Source of the DNA: Undibacterium hunanense
GTDB taxonomy: Bacteria; Pseudomonadota; Gammaproteobacteria; Burkholderiales; Burkholderiaceae_D
Assembly: GCF_014284335.1 (NCBI RefSeq)
Contig: NZ_JACOGF010000004.1
Location: 248,001-312,000 of the forward strand
Reading direction: 5' to 3'
DNA length: 64,000 bases
Shown here: one piece after another, positions 25,363 to 35,816 of the stretch
Layout: the number at the start of each line of letters is the position of its first letter
Position numbering within the stretch: the first letter of the stretch is position 1
Program-made: the position numbers and the translations under genes
Notes under the pieces: model-generated
What the model was told of the DNA's origin: nothing
Databases searched by the model: none
Seen by the model: the letters and a program-made list of their open reading frames with translations, nothing else

Positions 25363-26121
25363 ATGGGTATGGGCGAGTTGGGCATGATCGTTTGGCATTT
25401 TTTCAGGGTATTCATTCATCTCATGGCAGGTTTGTTGACTTGCGCAGTGGTCTTTCCGTTTGTCCATGATGACCGGCGTGATTATCTGGTGCGTCGCTGG
25501 TCGGTCAAATTGCTGGCCATCTGCACTGTGGATGTCGCTTTCAAAGATAAAAGCGAAGGGGCGGTGAATGCGTCTGCGATGATTGTTTCCAATCATATTT
25601 CCTGGCTGGATATTTTCGTGATCAATACCTTGCACCCTTGCCATTTTGTGGCCAAGTCAGATATCCGCAATTGGCCATTGCTGGGCTGGTTATGTGAGAA
25701 AGCCGGTACCATTTTCCTGGTACGTGGCCGGCAGCGCGATGTGCGTCGTATTTATGAAGGCCTGGTACATCAGATACAAGCGGGCAAGCGTATTGCTTTT
25801 TTTCCCGAAGGTACGACAACTTCACAAGGTAATGTGCTGTCGTTTCATGCCAATCTGTTTGAAGCCGCGATAGAAGCGCATGTGCCTGTGCAACCCTTTG
25901 TTGTCCGCTATCTGGACGCCCAGGGACAGTTTCATTCCGCAGCTGACTTTATTGGCGACATGACTTTTGCCGAGAGTATGCGCATCATCTTGCTGGCACC
26001 GCGCATGACGGCGGAACTGGTGCGTCTGCCCACCATTCCTACCGACGGTGCGCACAGGCGTGATGTCGCCAGGCTGGCGCGCGCAGCGGTGATGCGGGAA
26101 CTGGGTGTCACTGAGGCTTAG
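25363..26121 (+). CDS. 1-acyl-sn-glycerol-3-phosphate acyltransferase (PlsC family)
   Basis: A 252-residue membrane-associated acyltransferase that would convert lysophosphatidic acid to phosphatidic acid. The catalytic motif NHISWLD (NHxxxxD) is at about residues 72-78 and the glycerophosphate motif FPEGTTT at about 148. An N-terminal hydrophobic helix ([21 protein letters not shown]) anchors it. Start choice is uncertain: ATGs at 25363, 25369 and 25384 are in frame and none has a strong ribosome-binding site; homologues would favour the last. Its stop codon overlaps that of convergent apaH. Confidence 0.85.
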   Translation: MGMGELGMIVWHFFRVFIHLMAGLLTCAVVFPFVHDDRRDYLVRRWSVKLLAICTVDVAFKDKSEGAVNASAMIVSNHISWLDIFVINTLHPCHFVAKSDIRNWPLLGWLCEKAGTIFLVRGRQRDVRRIYEGLVHQIQAGKRIAFFPEGTTTSQGNVLSFHANLFEAAIEAHVPVQPFVVRYLDAQGQFHSAADFIGDMTFAESMRIILLAPRMTAELVRLPTIPTDGAHRRDVARLARAAVMRELGVTEA

Positions 26122-26942
26122 CCCGGCTTTTGCTGTTGCGGGCAATCTATCTGTACCAGGTCGCGGTCTTCCAGTGCAACCGCCGTCAATTTGCCACCCC
26201 AGACGCAACCGGTGTCCAGGCTGATCAGATTGGGGCGTAACACCAGTCCCAGGGTGGACCAGTGACCGAAAACCATGGTGTTGTCTTCAGTGGCGCGTGG
26301 TAAATCAAACCATGGTGCAAAGCCGTCAGGGGCTGCGCCCGCGCCATCCTTGGTAGCAAAATCCATCTTGCCGTCGGCGCTGCAAAAACGCATGCGTGTC
26401 AGTGCATTGATGATGCATCGATAACGCGCATTGCCCTGTAAATCATCTTGCCAGTGATCTGGTGTGTTGCCGTACATGTTATGCATCAGGTCCAGCCAGT
26501 CAGGTGCGCGCAAGCGGGTTTCCACTTCCTTCGCCAGACTCAGTGTTTGCGTTGCCGACCACTGCGGAAAGATGCCCGCATGTATAAGCAAGTGATTACT
26601 CTTGAAAATTGCCAAAGGCCGTTGTCGCAACCAGTGCAGCAGTTCGTCACGATCAGGGGCCTGCAAGATGTCGTCCAGGGTATCGCTGCGGTGGGGCGGG
26701 CGTATGCCGTTGGCAACAGCCAGCAAATGCAGGTCATGGTTACCCAGCACGCTTTCGGCGCGGCCACTTTGCTGCAGGCTGCGTATCAGACGCAGACTTT
26801 CCAGTGACTGTGGGCCACGGTTCACCAGATCGCCTGCGAACAGATAATAAGCGCGGGGTGAACGCACCTCTATCTTGTTCAGCAAGGTTTGCAACTGTTC
26901 GGCGCAGCCTTGTATGTCGCCGATGAAATAGGTTTTGCTCAT
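26118..26942 (-). CDS. apaH: Bis(5'-nucleosyl)-tetraphosphatase, symmetrical
   Basis: A 274-residue calcineurin-type metallophosphatase that splits diadenosine tetraphosphate into two ADP and can also decap Np4A-capped RNA in E. coli. Metal motifs are [25 protein letters not shown] and [11 protein letters not shown], with a later HAGIFPQW. It lies six bases downstream of hemH on the same strand, so the two are probably co-transcribed. Its stop (TAA) overlaps the plsC stop on the other strand. Confidence 0.95.
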   Translation of the reverse strand: MSKTYFIGDIQGCAEQLQTLLNKIEVRSPRAYYLFAGDLVNRGPQSLESLRLIRSLQQSGRAESVLGNHDLHLLAVANGIRPPHRSDTLDDILQAPDRDELLHWLRQRPLAIFKSNHLLIHAGIFPQWSATQTLSLAKEVETRLRAPDWLDLMHNMYGNTPDHWQDDLQGNARYRCIINALTRMRFCSADGKMDFATKDGAGAAPDGFAPWFDLPRATEDNTMVFGHWSTLGLVLRPNLISLDTGCVWGGKLTAVALEDRDLVQIDCPQQQKPG

Positions 26943-26948
26943 TACTTT

Positions 26949-28055
26949 TTAGTGATCCGCACCCAGTCGCTTCGATTCGGAGCGGCTGATCAGGGCTTGC
27001 TGTTTTTGTTGCTCACGCATGCTGGCGGTGATCATGGTCGGCCAGCCTATCAGGTGTTGCTCGGCAATTTCTGCCAGGCCGCGCATCCATACCGGTGATT
27101 CATTCAGACAGGGAATGTAGTTGAATTCCTTGCCGCCGGCACGCAGGAAGTCTGTCTTCACTTCCATGGCGATTTCTTCCAGGGTTTCCAGGCAATCGGC
27201 GATAAAGCCAGGACAGATAACGTCTATGCGTTTGATGCCGTCTTTTGCCAGTTTTTGTACCGTCGGCGCAGTATAGGGTTGCAGCCATTCGGCACGTCCC
27301 AGGCGTGACTGGAAGGTGACGATATAGTCATCCTTGCCCAGCCCCAGTTTTTCAGCCAGTAGGCGGGCAGTTTTATAGCATTCGCAATGATAGGCATCGC
27401 CGCGCAGTAAAAATGCTTTTGGCAAGCCATGAAAACTCATGACCAGTTTTTCTGGACGGCCATGGCTTTGCCAGTGATCCATGACAGATACCTTCAATGC
27501 CTGAATATAACCATCATGATCATGATAGTTCTTGACGAAGCGCAGTTCAGGCATGTTTCTGACTTGCTGATAATGCTGGGCGACAGCATCAAAATTGGAT
27601 GCCGTTGTGGTGCCGGAATATTGCGGATAAGCAGGCAAAATCAAGATGCGTTCGCAGCCATCTTTCTTGAGTTTTTGCAAGACATCAGGGATGGATGGTG
27701 AGCCATAGCGCATGGCATAGGCAACCTGAACTTCATGCCCGCGTTCACCCAGATAGCCCTTCAGCAGGGTGGCCTGTTTTTCGGTATGTATTTTCAGTGG
27801 CGAACCATCCTTGGTCCAGATCGATGCATATTTTTTCGCAGACTGGCCAGAACGAAACGGCAGGATAATGCCATGCAAGATCAGCCACCAGATCGGGCGT
27901 GGCACTTCAACCACACGCCGGTCCCATAAAAATTGTTTCAGGTAAGGGCGCACGGCCGATGCAGTAGGAGCATCCGGTGTGCCAAGATTGATCAGTACGA
28001 CGGCGGTTTTAGTTATCTTGCCGTGTGAGTATTCAGGTTCTTTGAGGAAGCGCAT
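26949..28055 (-). CDS. hemH: Ferrochelatase
   Basis: A 368-residue enzyme inserting Fe2+ into protoporphyrin IX, the last step of haem synthesis. The start region [21 protein letters not shown], the block [14 protein letters not shown] and the catalytic His in [20 protein letters not shown] are all present, along with [14 protein letters not shown]. The gene sits 13 bp downstream of recN and six bp upstream of apaH. hemL and hemJ are elsewhere in this window, so the haem genes are not in one operon. Confidence 0.96.
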   Translation of the reverse strand: MRFLKEPEYSHGKITKTAVVLINLGTPDAPTASAVRPYLKQFLWDRRVVEVPRPIWWLILHGIILPFRSGQSAKKYASIWTKDGSPLKIHTEKQATLLKGYLGERGHEVQVAYAMRYGSPSIPDVLQKLKKDGCERILILPAYPQYSGTTTASNFDAVAQHYQQVRNMPELRFVKNYHDHDGYIQALKVSVMDHWQSHGRPEKLVMSFHGLPKAFLLRGDAYHCECYKTARLLAEKLGLGKDDYIVTFQSRLGRAEWLQPYTAPTVQKLAKDGIKRIDVICPGFIADCLETLEEIAMEVKTDFLRAGGKEFNYIPCLNESPVWMRGLAEIAEQHLIGWPTMITASMREQQKQQALISRSESKRLGADH

Positions 28056-28068
28056 GATATTTATTTTC

Positions 28069-29715
28069 TTAAGATGCCAGTAATTCTCTGGCGTGTTTGC
28101 GCGTAGTTGCCGTGATTTCTATGCCGCCCAGCATGCGGGCAATTTCTTCGACACGTTGTTTGTTGTCGAGTGCTTCAATTTGTGATGTGGTCTTGCCTTT
28201 GTGGCTGGCCTTGCTGACCTGGAAGTGTTGATTGGCCTGGCTGGCGACTTGTGGCAAATGGGTAACGCACAGTACCTGCCGGTCTTGCCCCAGTCGTTTC
28301 AGCAAACGCCCGACCACTTCTGCCACGCCGCCGCCGATGCCGCTATCGACTTCATCGAAGATCAGGGTCGGAGTGGCAGTCGCACCAGAAGTGATGACCG
28401 AAATAGCCAGCGAGATACGCGCCAGCTCACCACCGGATGCCACCTTTGCCAGTGGGCGCGCCTGCACACCTGCATGGCCGGCCACCAGGAATTCAGTTTG
28501 TTCCAGCCCATAGGCGGCCGGTTGGGCAGCATGCAGGGCGATGGAAAAACTGCCGCCCCCCATGCTCAGATCTTGCATGGCGGCGGTGACTGCTGCAGCC
28601 AGTTCTTTCGCTACTTTGGTACGTGCCTTGCTGAGCTTTTGTGCCGCCTGCATATAACTTGAACGGGATTTTTCTTCCTGTGCTTTCAGGGCATCCATGT
28701 CACTGGCATTCGAAAGCTGCTGTAACTGTGCCGATAAAATGGCAAATTCTTCATGCAGTTTTTCTGGTGCGACATGAAAGCGACGTGCCGTAGTATGAAT
28801 CGCTTCGACGCGGTTTTCGACTTTGCGCAGACGCGCCGGATCCAGTTCGGTGCGGCTCAGGTAATCGTTCAGCGCATAGGTGGTTTCCTGCAGGTTGATG
28901 CAGGCAGAATCCAGTGCTTCAATGACGGGCTTTAAGGCAGCATCATAGTCCAGCAGTTTTTGCAGCTTGTGCTGAACTGCCGTCAATTGTGACAGTACAG
29001 GATGGTCGGATTCTGAAATCAGGCTGGCAGCTTCCTGCGCGCCTTCCAGCAAACTTGCAGCATGGGCCAGGCGGCTATGTTCCTGCGTGATGTCTTCCCA
29101 CTCGCCGGGCTTGATCTGTAATTTGTCGAGTTCGCCAACTTGCCATTCCAGCCTTTCGCGTTCTTGCAAAACATTCTTGGCATTGGTTTCAAATTCTTCG
29201 CGCTGCTTGCTCAGGTTGCGCCAGGCCTTGTAGCGCAGGCCGACTTCGCGGACCTGTTCTTCCAGCCCGCCCTGCATATCGAGCAGGGAACGCTGGGCCT
29301 CGGTTTTCAGCAAGGACTGATGCGCATGCTGGCCATGGATATCCACCAGCAAATCACCGATTTCACGCAACTGGCTGGCGGTGGCGGTGATGCCGTTGAT
29401 CCAGGCTTTTGAGCGTCCGGCATTGTCTACCGTGCGGCGCAGTATCAGTTGCTGGTCGGGGTCGCTGAAATCATTGGCTTCCAGCCAGTTGTTCAGGCTG
29501 GCATTGATGGCAAATTCGGCACTGACATCGGCTTTGGCGGCTGATTCGCGCACCATGCTGGCGTCACCCCGGCCACCCAGTGCCAGGGTCAGTGCATCAA
29601 TCAGGATGGATTTGCCGGCACCGGTTTCCCCGGTCAGTACGCTGAAACCGGATGAAAATTCGAGCTCCAGTGTATCGACAATGACAAAGTCACGAATGGC
29701 AAGCGTGCGCAGCAT
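28069..29715 (-). CDS. recN: DNA repair protein RecN
   Basis: A 548-residue SMC-like ATPase for recombinational repair of double-strand breaks. The N-terminus [20 protein letters not shown] leads to Walker [15 protein letters not shown]. The middle is coiled coil, and the C-terminus has the signature region [14 protein letters not shown] and Walker [16 protein letters not shown]. Length matches the family. It heads a recN-hemH-apaH run. No obvious LexA box is visible in the 140-bp upstream gap, which is instead partly filled by a tandem repeat. Confidence 0.96.
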   Translation of the reverse strand: MLRTLAIRDFVIVDTLELEFSSGFSVLTGETGAGKSILIDALTLALGGRGDASMVRESAAKADVSAEFAINASLNNWLEANDFSDPDQQLILRRTVDNAGRSKAWINGITATASQLREIGDLLVDIHGQHAHQSLLKTEAQRSLLDMQGGLEEQVREVGLRYKAWRNLSKQREEFETNAKNVLQERERLEWQVGELDKLQIKPGEWEDITQEHSRLAHAASLLEGAQEAASLISESDHPVLSQLTAVQHKLQKLLDYDAALKPVIEALDSACINLQETTYALNDYLSRTELDPARLRKVENRVEAIHTTARRFHVAPEKLHEEFAILSAQLQQLSNASDMDALKAQEEKSRSSYMQAAQKLSKARTKVAKELAAAVTAAMQDLSMGGGSFSIALHAAQPAAYGLEQTEFLVAGHAGVQARPLAKVASGGELARISLAISVITSGATATPTLIFDEVDSGIGGGVAEVVGRLLKRLGQDRQVLCVTHLPQVASQANQHFQVSKASHKGKTTSQIEALDNKQRVEEIARMLGGIEITATTRKHARELLAS

Positions 29716-29819
29716 AATGAACAGACAGTAATGATATGAAATGGATATGGATAAGAATGTATTTAATGCAGCGGCGAAACAGGATCAGTCGCTATTTTAG
29801 CAATACAGCTTGTGTACGT

Positions 29820-29867
29820 GTTTCAGTCTGGGTTTCAGTTCAGGTTTCAGCTCTGGTTTCAATTCAG
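29820..29867. repeat. 12-bp tandem repeat at the nadK 3' end
   Basis: Four units of the type GTTTCAGTCTGG start at 29820, 29832, 29844 and 29856. The last one overlaps the final codons of nadK on the minus strand; the others lie in the nadK-recN gap. Confidence 0.8.
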
Positions 29868-30752
29868 TGCGCCTTCGACCGAAGGATACTCATTCCAGTG
29901 CAGTTTTTCACGCAGGGTATTGTAATAATTCCAGCCCTGGGGATGCAGGAAGGTTACCGTATGGGCAGAGCGGTTCACGATTATCCTGTCCTGGTGCATC
30001 AGGCTGGCAAAATTCTGCATGTCAAAGTTCAGGCTGATGTCACGTCCGGCCACGATCTCGATCACGATTTCGCTGCTGTCCGGCAAGACTATCGGACGGT
30101 TGGACAAGGCATGTGGTGCAATCGGCACCATGGCAATGCCAGACAGGCTGGGATGCAGCAGCGGGCCACCGGCAGACAGGGCATAAGCGGTAGAACCAGT
30201 CGGTGTAGACACGATCAAACCGTCAGAACGCTGGTTGTACATGAAATGGCCGTCGACTTCGACCCGCAGTTCCACCATGCCGGAACCGGCCCCGCGTGAC
30301 ACCACGATATCATTGAAGGCGACGCCGCTAAAAATTTGGTCACCGTCACGCACCACGATGGCCTGTAACAGGCTGCGGCGTTCGGATGCATATTTGCCAT
30401 CCAGTATGTCGGTAATCGCCGGCACCATGCGGTCGAGTGCAATATCGGTAATAAACCCCAGGCGGCCCTGGTTGACACCTATCAGCGGGACGTTATAGGG
30501 TGCTAGTTGACGCGCGATGCCAAGCATGGTGCCATCACCACCAATGACGATGGCGGCGTCGGCAGATTTGCCGATTTCAGGAACAGTCATGGTCGCGAAC
30601 TGCGCCAGTTGCGGGTATTGCGCTGTTTCTGCCTCAATAACGACGTGATGTCCTGCTTGCTCCAAAAAGTTTGCCAGTTCGGTCATTGAATCCGCGATGC
30701 CGGCAGCATTATATTTTCCAACAAGTGCAATGGTTTTGGCCTGGACTGTCAT
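29859..30752 (-). CDS. nadK: NAD kinase
   Basis: A 297-residue enzyme that phosphorylates NAD to NADP. Key motifs are [12 protein letters not shown] (catalytic GGDG), [39 protein letters not shown] and NRPIVL. The ATG at 30752 ([10 protein letters not shown]) is preferred over a TTG six bases upstream. It is divergent from the HAD hydrolase gene, and its coding end runs into a tandem repeat. Cytoplasmic, probably monocistronic or leading into recN. Confidence 0.95.
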   Translation of the reverse strand: MTVQAKTIALVGKYNAAGIADSMTELANFLEQAGHHVVIEAETAQYPQLAQFATMTVPEIGKSADAAIVIGGDGTMLGIARQLAPYNVPLIGVNQGRLGFITDIALDRMVPAITDILDGKYASERRSLLQAIVVRDGDQIFSGVAFNDIVVSRGAGSGMVELRVEVDGHFMYNQRSDGLIVSTPTGSTAYALSAGGPLLHPSLSGIAMVPIAPHALSNRPIVLPDSSEIVIEIVAGRDISLNFDMQNFASLMHQDRIIVNRSAHTVTFLHPQGWNYYNTLREKLHWNEYPSVEGALN

Positions 30753-30827
30753 AAACAAGGTGGAGGTGACATGATGCCTCAGATTAGACCATAATTAAGC
30801 TGGGAATGAATCAATTGAGTGCACTTT

Positions 30828-31514
30828 ATGACATTAAAAGCAGTTTTGCTAGATCTGGATGATACCTTGTGGCCTGTCGTGCCAGTGATACGCCATGCCG
30901 AGGCGGTATTGCAACAATGGCTGCATGAACACGTACCTGTGGTCGCACAAAATTACAGTGTGGAAAAACTGCGTGAGCGCAGGAATACCCTGGTATCTGC
31001 CGACCCGCGTTTTCAATATGATTTGTGGGCGCTGCGCCATACCCTGCTCAGCGAAGTCTTTCAGGAGCATGGCATACCGGCAGAAAAAGCCGATCATGCC
31101 ATGGCTGTGTTTGCCGATGCCAGAAACAAGGTGGATTTGTATGAAGACGTCAGGCCAGGCTTGCTGGCGCTGGAAAAAAAGATAAACCTCGGTACCGTCT
31201 CGAACGGTTTCGCCGATTTGTCGGCCATCGGCATTGCCGGACATTTCAAGGTATCGATCGCCGCCTACCGCTTTGGCTGTGCCAAGCCTGACCCACGGAT
31301 TTTCCTGGCGGCCTGTGATGCAATGCAAGTGGCACCATCAGAAGTATTATATGTGGGCGACGATTTGTTGCTGGATGTGCAAGGTGCGCAACAGGCAGGC
31401 CTGCAAGGTGGCTGGATGAATCGCAAGGGTTTGAAAATCGAGGATGAACGCCATATACATATCAGGCCGGATGCAGAATTTGCCAGCCTGCATGAGCTGG
31501 CGCAGTGGATATAA
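30828..31514 (+). CDS. HAD-superfamily hydrolase (subfamily IA)
   Basis: A 228-residue haloacid-dehalogenase-type phosphatase. All four motifs can be seen: LLDLDDTLWP (nucleophile Asp), LGTVSNGF, the Lys in CAKPDPRIF and YVGDDLLLDVQGAQQAG. An alpha-helical cap follows the first motif, as in type C1 caps. The ATG at 30828 is chosen over a GTG nine bases upstream. The substrate cannot be predicted; phosphoglycolate or nucleotide phosphatases are typical relatives. It lies upstream of hrcA in the same direction with a 44-bp gap. Confidence 0.88.
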   Translation: MTLKAVLLDLDDTLWPVVPVIRHAEAVLQQWLHEHVPVVAQNYSVEKLRERRNTLVSADPRFQYDLWALRHTLLSEVFQEHGIPAEKADHAMAVFADARNKVDLYEDVRPGLLALEKKINLGTVSNGFADLSAIGIAGHFKVSIAAYRFGCAKPDPRIFLAACDAMQVAPSEVLYVGDDLLLDVQGAQQAGLQGGWMNRKGLKIEDERHIHIRPDAEFASLHELAQWI

Positions 31515-31558
31515 AACTTTCTGTGTTCATTGCTGGCATGAACGCATAAAATGAAGCT

Positions 31559-32578
31559 ATGCAACTTGATATTCGCGCACAAACCTTATTAAAAGCACTG
31601 GTCGAACGGTATATCGCCGATGGCCAGCCTGTGGGCTCCCGCGCCCTGTCAAAAATTTCCGGCCTGGAATTGTCGCCTGCGACCATACGCAATGTGATGG
31701 CTGACCTGGAAGAAATGGGGTTTGTTGCCAGTCCGCACACTTCAGCCGGACGTATACCTACGCCGCGTGGTTATCGGGTGTTTGTGGATAAATTGCTTAC
31801 AGTGCAAGAAATCAGCGAAGTCGGCCTGGAGTCGCGTCTGCAATCGGGCATGTTGTCGCAGCCGCCGCAAAAGCTGATCGCCAATGCCGCACAGATATTG
31901 TCATCGCTGTCGCAATTTGCCGGTGTTGTCATGACGCCGCGTACGGAATCGATATTCCAGCAAGTTGAATTTTTACGCCTGTCGGAAAAGCGTATCCTGC
32001 TGGTGGTCGTGTCACCGACAGGCGACGTGCACAACCGTCTGTTGCTGACCGACGTAGACTACAATCAGGGGCAGTTGGTACATGCTGCCAATTACCTGAA
32101 CCAGAATTTTGGCGGTTTAAGTTTTTCCGACGCCCGTACCCGCATCAACAACGAATTACGTCAACTGCAAAATGACATGACCCGGCTGATGCAGGCAGCG
32201 GTAGAAGCGGGCAGTGACGCCATGGATGAACATAGCGACGAAGTCGTCATATCCGGCGAACGTAATTTGCTGAATGTGCAGGACCTGTCTTCCAACATGG
32301 GTTCTTTGCGCAAGTTGTTTGACATGTTCGAACAAAAAAACAGTCTGATGCAATTGCTGGATGTATCGAGCAAGGCAACTGGCGTGCAGATATTCATCGG
32401 TGGTGAGTCGCAACTTGTCCCCATGGAAGAAATGAGCATCGTTACCGCACCTTATGACGTTAACGGTAAGATAGTAGGAACGCTGGGAGTCATAGGCCCG
32501 ACCCGTATGGCGTATGAAAGAGTGATACCGATTGTTGATATCACTGCAAAATTATTGTCCAATGCGCTTAGTCAGTAA
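31559..32578 (+). CDS. hrcA: Heat-inducible transcription repressor HrcA
   Basis: A 339-residue repressor that binds CIRCE elements upstream of groESL/dnaK and is itself helped by GroEL. N-terminal winged-helix blocks are [19 protein letters not shown] and [18 protein letters not shown] followed by [20 protein letters not shown]. The C-terminus ends with [18 protein letters not shown]. No CIRCE inverted repeat was noticed in this window, so its targets are elsewhere. Confidence 0.96.
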   Translation: MQLDIRAQTLLKALVERYIADGQPVGSRALSKISGLELSPATIRNVMADLEEMGFVASPHTSAGRIPTPRGYRVFVDKLLTVQEISEVGLESRLQSGMLSQPPQKLIANAAQILSSLSQFAGVVMTPRTESIFQQVEFLRLSEKRILLVVVSPTGDVHNRLLLTDVDYNQGQLVHAANYLNQNFGGLSFSDARTRINNELRQLQNDMTRLMQAAVEAGSDAMDEHSDEVVISGERNLLNVQDLSSNMGSLRKLFDMFEQKNSLMQLLDVSSKATGVQIFIGGESQLVPMEEMSIVTAPYDVNGKIVGTLGVIGPTRMAYERVIPIVDITAKLLSNALSQ

Positions 32579-32734
32579 CTGGTCACCATTAGTGGTCACC
32601 ACTAACTAATAAGCATTGAATAGCCATTGAACAATTGAAATCATGTGCCTTGCCGAAGTAGTCCAGGCGCGCAAGGACGTTCAGCCATCTTGATGGCGCA
32701 AGCATCTCTTACACTTGTGACTGAAAATATTGAT

Positions 32735-33118
32735 ATGGACAAAAAGAACGTGAAGATATTACTGGTGGACGATAACGACGTCACCAGGGAAGTATTGAGA
32801 GTCATTCTGCGTAGCGAGGGCTACGATGTCGTGGGTGAGGCAACGGATGGCAGTACCGGGTTGGAAATGGCTGTCAAGCTCAAGCCACATCTGATCATGC
32901 TGGACGTGGTCATGCCCAAGATCAGTGGTATCGAGATTTTGCCGCGTCTGAAAGAATTGGTACCAACTGCTTGCGTACTGATGGTCACTGCCAACAAAGA
33001 CCAGGCAACCATTGCAGAAGCGGTCAAGACCGGCATTCACGGTTATGTTCTCAAGCCATTCAATGCACAAAAGATCATTGATACGGTAGCGGGTGTGGTT
33101 GCCAAAATCAGCAAATGA
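32735..33118 (+). CDS. Single-domain response regulator (CheY-like)
   Basis: A stand-alone receiver of 127 residues with Asp12/Asp13 (LLVDDNDVTRE), phospho-acceptor Asp57 (LIMLDVVMPKISGIEIL) and the Lys of YVLKPF. No output domain is attached. The ATG at 32735 is chosen because the sequence upstream in frame (from a GTG at 32645) has no receiver-like residues, but the ribosome-binding site is weak. No kinase gene is adjacent, so its partner is unknown; the Pil-Chp kinase is one of several possibilities. Confidence 0.85.
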   Translation: MDKKNVKILLVDDNDVTREVLRVILRSEGYDVVGEATDGSTGLEMAVKLKPHLIMLDVVMPKISGIEILPRLKELVPTACVLMVTANKDQATIAEAVKTGIHGYVLKPFNAQKIIDTVAGVVAKISK

Positions 33119-33134
33119 TGTGGATGTAACAGTA

Positions 33135-33160
33135 AAGCAGGCACGCAGACGTGCCTGCTT
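33135..33160. terminator. Stem-loop between the receiver gene and fur
   Basis: AAGCAGGCACG and CGTGCCTGCTT form a perfect 11-bp stem with a CAGA loop, 16 bp after the receiver's stop codon. There is no U tract on the plus strand; on the minus strand the stem is followed by TTACTGTTAC. It probably stops transcription between these two convergent genes, perhaps with help from Rho. Confidence 0.55.
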
Positions 33161-33203
33161 ACTATGAGATTACGAGCCTGATTGCGTTGTCATGGCTGGG
33201 GCT

Positions 33204-33247
33204 AAGCAATGAGCAAGCAATGAGCAAGCAATGAGTAAGCAATGAGT
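33204..33247. repeat. 11-bp tandem repeat abutting the fur stop codon
   Basis: Four units AAGCAATGAGC/T start at 33204, 33215, 33226 and 33237 and end one base before the fur stop codon. The period is about one helical turn. Confidence 0.9.
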
Positions 33248-33248
33248 C

Positions 33249-33677
33249 TTAAGCCTTGTGTTCGCAATTGGCTTTGGTACAGTTGCCGTAAATCGCCAGT
33301 GCATGTTCAGCAATCTTGAAGCCGCGTTCCAGTGCCACCTTGTGCTGGCGCTGTTCAATTTCTTCATCGAAAAACTCTTCCACCCTGCCGCAGTCAAGAC
33401 AGACCAGGTGGTCATGGTGAGAGCCTTCGTTCAGTTCAAAAATAGCCTTGCCGGTTTCGAAATGATTACGATTGAGCAAGCCAGCCTGTTCAAATTGTGT
33501 CAGGACGCGGTAGACTGTTGCTAAACCGACATCCATATTTTCATTCAGCAGGATCTTGTACACGTCTTCTGCTGTCAAATGGCGAACCCGGCTGTTCTGG
33601 AAAATTTCCAGTATCTTCAGTCGTGGAAGGGTCGCTTTCAGGCCGCTGGCCTTCAGGTTTGGAGTGCTGTTTGTCAT
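33249..33677 (-). CDS. fur: Ferric uptake regulator Fur
   Basis: A 142-residue iron-responsive repressor. The winged-helix region is [17 protein letters not shown] to [17 protein letters not shown], followed by the metal-binding [18 protein letters not shown] and a Cys/His-containing tail (CTKANCEH). The ATG at 33677 ([14 protein letters not shown]) is chosen over a TTG four codons upstream. Divergent from bamE, the usual betaproteobacterial arrangement. exbBD, a likely Fur-controlled iron-uptake energiser, lies 2 kb away. No clear Fur box was recognised in the short divergent gap. Confidence 0.95.
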   Translation of the reverse strand: MTNSTPNLKASGLKATLPRLKILEIFQNSRVRHLTAEDVYKILLNENMDVGLATVYRVLTQFEQAGLLNRNHFETGKAIFELNEGSHHDHLVCLDCGRVEEFFDEEIEQRQHKVALERGFKIAEHALAIYGNCTKANCEHKA

Positions 33678-33752
33678 GTTTTCGATCAAAAATTTGCTAT
33701 CTGCTTTATGATATCGGGTTTTAGGGCTTGTTGCTCAATAATGAGGTTACCT

Positions 33753-34322
33753 ATGCGTTTGTTGTTTTCAGCTTCAAAACGGACCACGCTGGGCCGTGCT
33801 GCTGGTCTGGCACTGCTTACTTGCCTGACTGCATGTTCATCAGCTTTGCCTTTTTTGTCCAGTGCAGACAAAACCTCGGTGTATGCCACGCCAACAAGCA
33901 CTGGTGATACCAGCGGCGCCCAGGTGATTGCGCCTACCGGCTTTGCCAAGTTGCTCAGCTACGTCTCGCCTTACCGCGTACCTATCCAGCAAGGTAACTT
34001 CGTGTCACAGGAAATGATTTCCCAGTTGAAAGAAGGCATGACCCGTGAGCAAGTACGCTTTTTGCTGGGTACAGCCTTGCTGACTGACATGTTCCACGAA
34101 GACCGCTGGGATTATCCTTTCCGTCTGACCAAGGGCAATGGCGAACAAATCACCAGCCGCGTATCAGTGTATTTCAAAAATAACACTGTTGCCAAGTTTG
34201 AAGGCGGTAACCTGCCGACTGAAAAAGATTACCTGGCCCGTATTACCGAATCCGCCCTTGGCGTGAATCGCGTACAGTCAGTGATTGATACTGATGGCCC
34301 GGCCAAGAAAAAAGAGAAATAA
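33753..34322 (+). CDS. bamE: Outer membrane assembly lipoprotein BamE (SmpA/OmlA)
   Basis: A 189-residue outer-membrane lipoprotein of the BAM complex that helps insert beta-barrel proteins. The signal peptide ends in the lipobox LTAC with the acylated Cys28. The BamE domain is NFVSQEMISQLKEGMTREQV, FLLGTALLTDMFHEDRWDYPF and VYFKNNTVAKFEG. The start at 33753 is supported by GAGG six bases upstream; an in-frame ATG at 33741 is less well placed. The gene is followed by dapB after six bp. Confidence 0.94.
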   Translation: MRLLFSASKRTTLGRAAGLALLTCLTACSSALPFLSSADKTSVYATPTSTGDTSGAQVIAPTGFAKLLSYVSPYRVPIQQGNFVSQEMISQLKEGMTREQVRFLLGTALLTDMFHEDRWDYPFRLTKGNGEQITSRVSVYFKNNTVAKFEGGNLPTEKDYLARITESALGVNRVQSVIDTDGPAKKKEK

Positions 34323-34328
34323 AATACT

Positions 34329-35135
34329 ATGACAGCCTTGAAAATTGCCGTAGCGGGTGCTTCTGGCCGTATGGGGAAAATGTTGGTTGAGGCAATCAGC
34401 GCTGCTGATGACCTGGTGCTGGCTGGCGCGCTGGATGTGCCAGGTTCGCCCGCACTGGGTACCGATGCGGGTCTCAGTCTGGGTAAGCCGACAGGCGTGC
34501 TGATCGAGTCGGATCTGGCAAAAGGTCTGGCAGATGCCGCCTACCTGATCGACTTTACCCGCCCCGAAGGTACGCTCAAGCATCTTGAATATTGTGCTGC
34601 GCATGGCATCAAGATGATCATAGGCACGACCGGCTTTGACGGGGCAGGCAAGGCAGCCATTGCTGCCGCTGCGCAAAAAACTGCCATCATGTTTGCGCCG
34701 AATATGAGCGTGGGCGTGAATGTCACGATGAAGTTGCTGGAAATGGCTGCCAAAAGTTTTTCTCATGGCTATGACATTGAAATCGTCGAAGCACATCACC
34801 GCTTTAAAGTGGATGCACCGTCAGGCACGGCGCTGAAAATGGGGGAAGTGATTGCTGACACGCTGGGACGCGACCTGAACGAAGTCGGGGTTTTTTCCCG
34901 CGAAGGCGTGACCGGTGAGCGTGATCCATCCTCCATCGGTTTTGCCACTATCCGTGGCGGTGACATTGTCGGCGACCATACGGTGCTGTTTGCCGGTATT
35001 GGTGAGCGGGTTGAAATAAGCCATAAATCATCCAGCCGTGTTACCTACGCGCATGGCAGTTTGCGTGCAGCCCGTTTCTTGCAGGATAAATCCACTGGTC
35101 TGTTCGATATGTACGACGTATTGGGTTTGCGCTAA
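34329..35135 (+). CDS. dapB: 4-hydroxy-tetrahydrodipicolinate reductase
   Basis: A 268-residue NAD(P)H-dependent reductase of the lysine/diaminopimelate pathway. The Rossmann loop is [18 protein letters not shown], the catalytic stretch is [21 protein letters not shown] with the HHRxKxDAPSGTA signature, and the C-terminus is [12 protein letters not shown]. It directly follows bamE and precedes exbB by 21 bp, so the three may share a transcript. Confidence 0.97.
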   Translation: MTALKIAVAGASGRMGKMLVEAISAADDLVLAGALDVPGSPALGTDAGLSLGKPTGVLIESDLAKGLADAAYLIDFTRPEGTLKHLEYCAAHGIKMIIGTTGFDGAGKAAIAAAAQKTAIMFAPNMSVGVNVTMKLLEMAAKSFSHGYDIEIVEAHHRFKVDAPSGTALKMGEVIADTLGRDLNEVGVFSREGVTGERDPSSIGFATIRGGDIVGDHTVLFAGIGERVEISHKSSSRVTYAHGSLRAARFLQDKSTGLFDMYDVLGLR

Positions 35136-35156
35136 ACAAAGCGCTAGCCCGGCCCT

Positions 35157-35804
35157 ATGAATTCAGCGATTGCACATTACTGGGATCAGGCGGATTTGCT
35201 GGGACACATGGTCGGCTGGTTTTTGCTGGCCATGTCGGTACTCAGTTGGACCCTGATCTTGTTGAAGGCATGGACTTTCTGGCGCATCCGCCAGGCAGCG
35301 CCCGCCTTGCGGGCTTTCTGGCAATCACCCAGTCTGGCCGATGCTATGGCCATGCTGCGTCAGGCTGACAGGGCGCATATCTTTATTGCCCTGGCGGATG
35401 CGGCAGAGCAGGCAGACAAACGTGCTGGCACTCTGTCCGAAAACACAGCATTCAGCGACATTCTCACCCGCAGCCTGAGGCATCAATTGCAGGCACTGAC
35501 CACCAGACTGGAAGCAGGATTAACCATGCTGGCATCGATAGGGGCAACGGCACCCTTTGTTGGCTTGCTGGGCACGGTATGGGGTATTTATCATGCGCTG
35601 ACGGCCATTTCCTCGTCAGGTGCTGTACAGATAGATCAACTGGCTGGCCCGGTTGGTGAAGCCCTGATCATGACCGCGCTTGGTCTGATAGTCGCCATTC
35701 CGGCGGTACTGGCATATAACGGCTTTAACCGCATCAATCGCATTACCCTGGCCGAACTTGATGGCTTTGCCTTTGACCTGCACGCACACTGGTGCAAAAC
35801 CTGA
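35157..35804 (+). CDS. exbB: MotA/TolQ/ExbB proton-channel family protein
   Basis: A 215-residue inner-membrane protein with three predicted transmembrane segments: GWFLLAMSVLSWTLILLKAW near the N-terminus, and ASIGATAPFVGLLGTVWGIYHAL and EALIMTALGLIVAIPAVLAY in the second half, which carry the ExbB/TolQ signature. With the ExbD-like neighbour it would form a proton-driven motor powering TonB (or Tol) across the periplasm. No tonB gene lies nearby. ExbB is preferred over TolQ because no tolA, tolB or pal follows. Confidence 0.88.
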   Translation: MNSAIAHYWDQADLLGHMVGWFLLAMSVLSWTLILLKAWTFWRIRQAAPALRAFWQSPSLADAMAMLRQADRAHIFIALADAAEQADKRAGTLSENTAFSDILTRSLRHQLQALTTRLEAGLTMLASIGATAPFVGLLGTVWGIYHALTAISSSGAVQIDQLAGPVGEALIMTALGLIVAIPAVLAYNGFNRINRITLAELDGFAFDLHAHWCKT

Positions 35805-35816
35805 GGTCGTCACATC

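Noticed and set aside
31515..32735. Expected CIRCE element (HrcA operator) around hrcA
   Set aside because: No TTAGCACTC-N9-GAGTGCTAA-like inverted repeat was found near hrcA.
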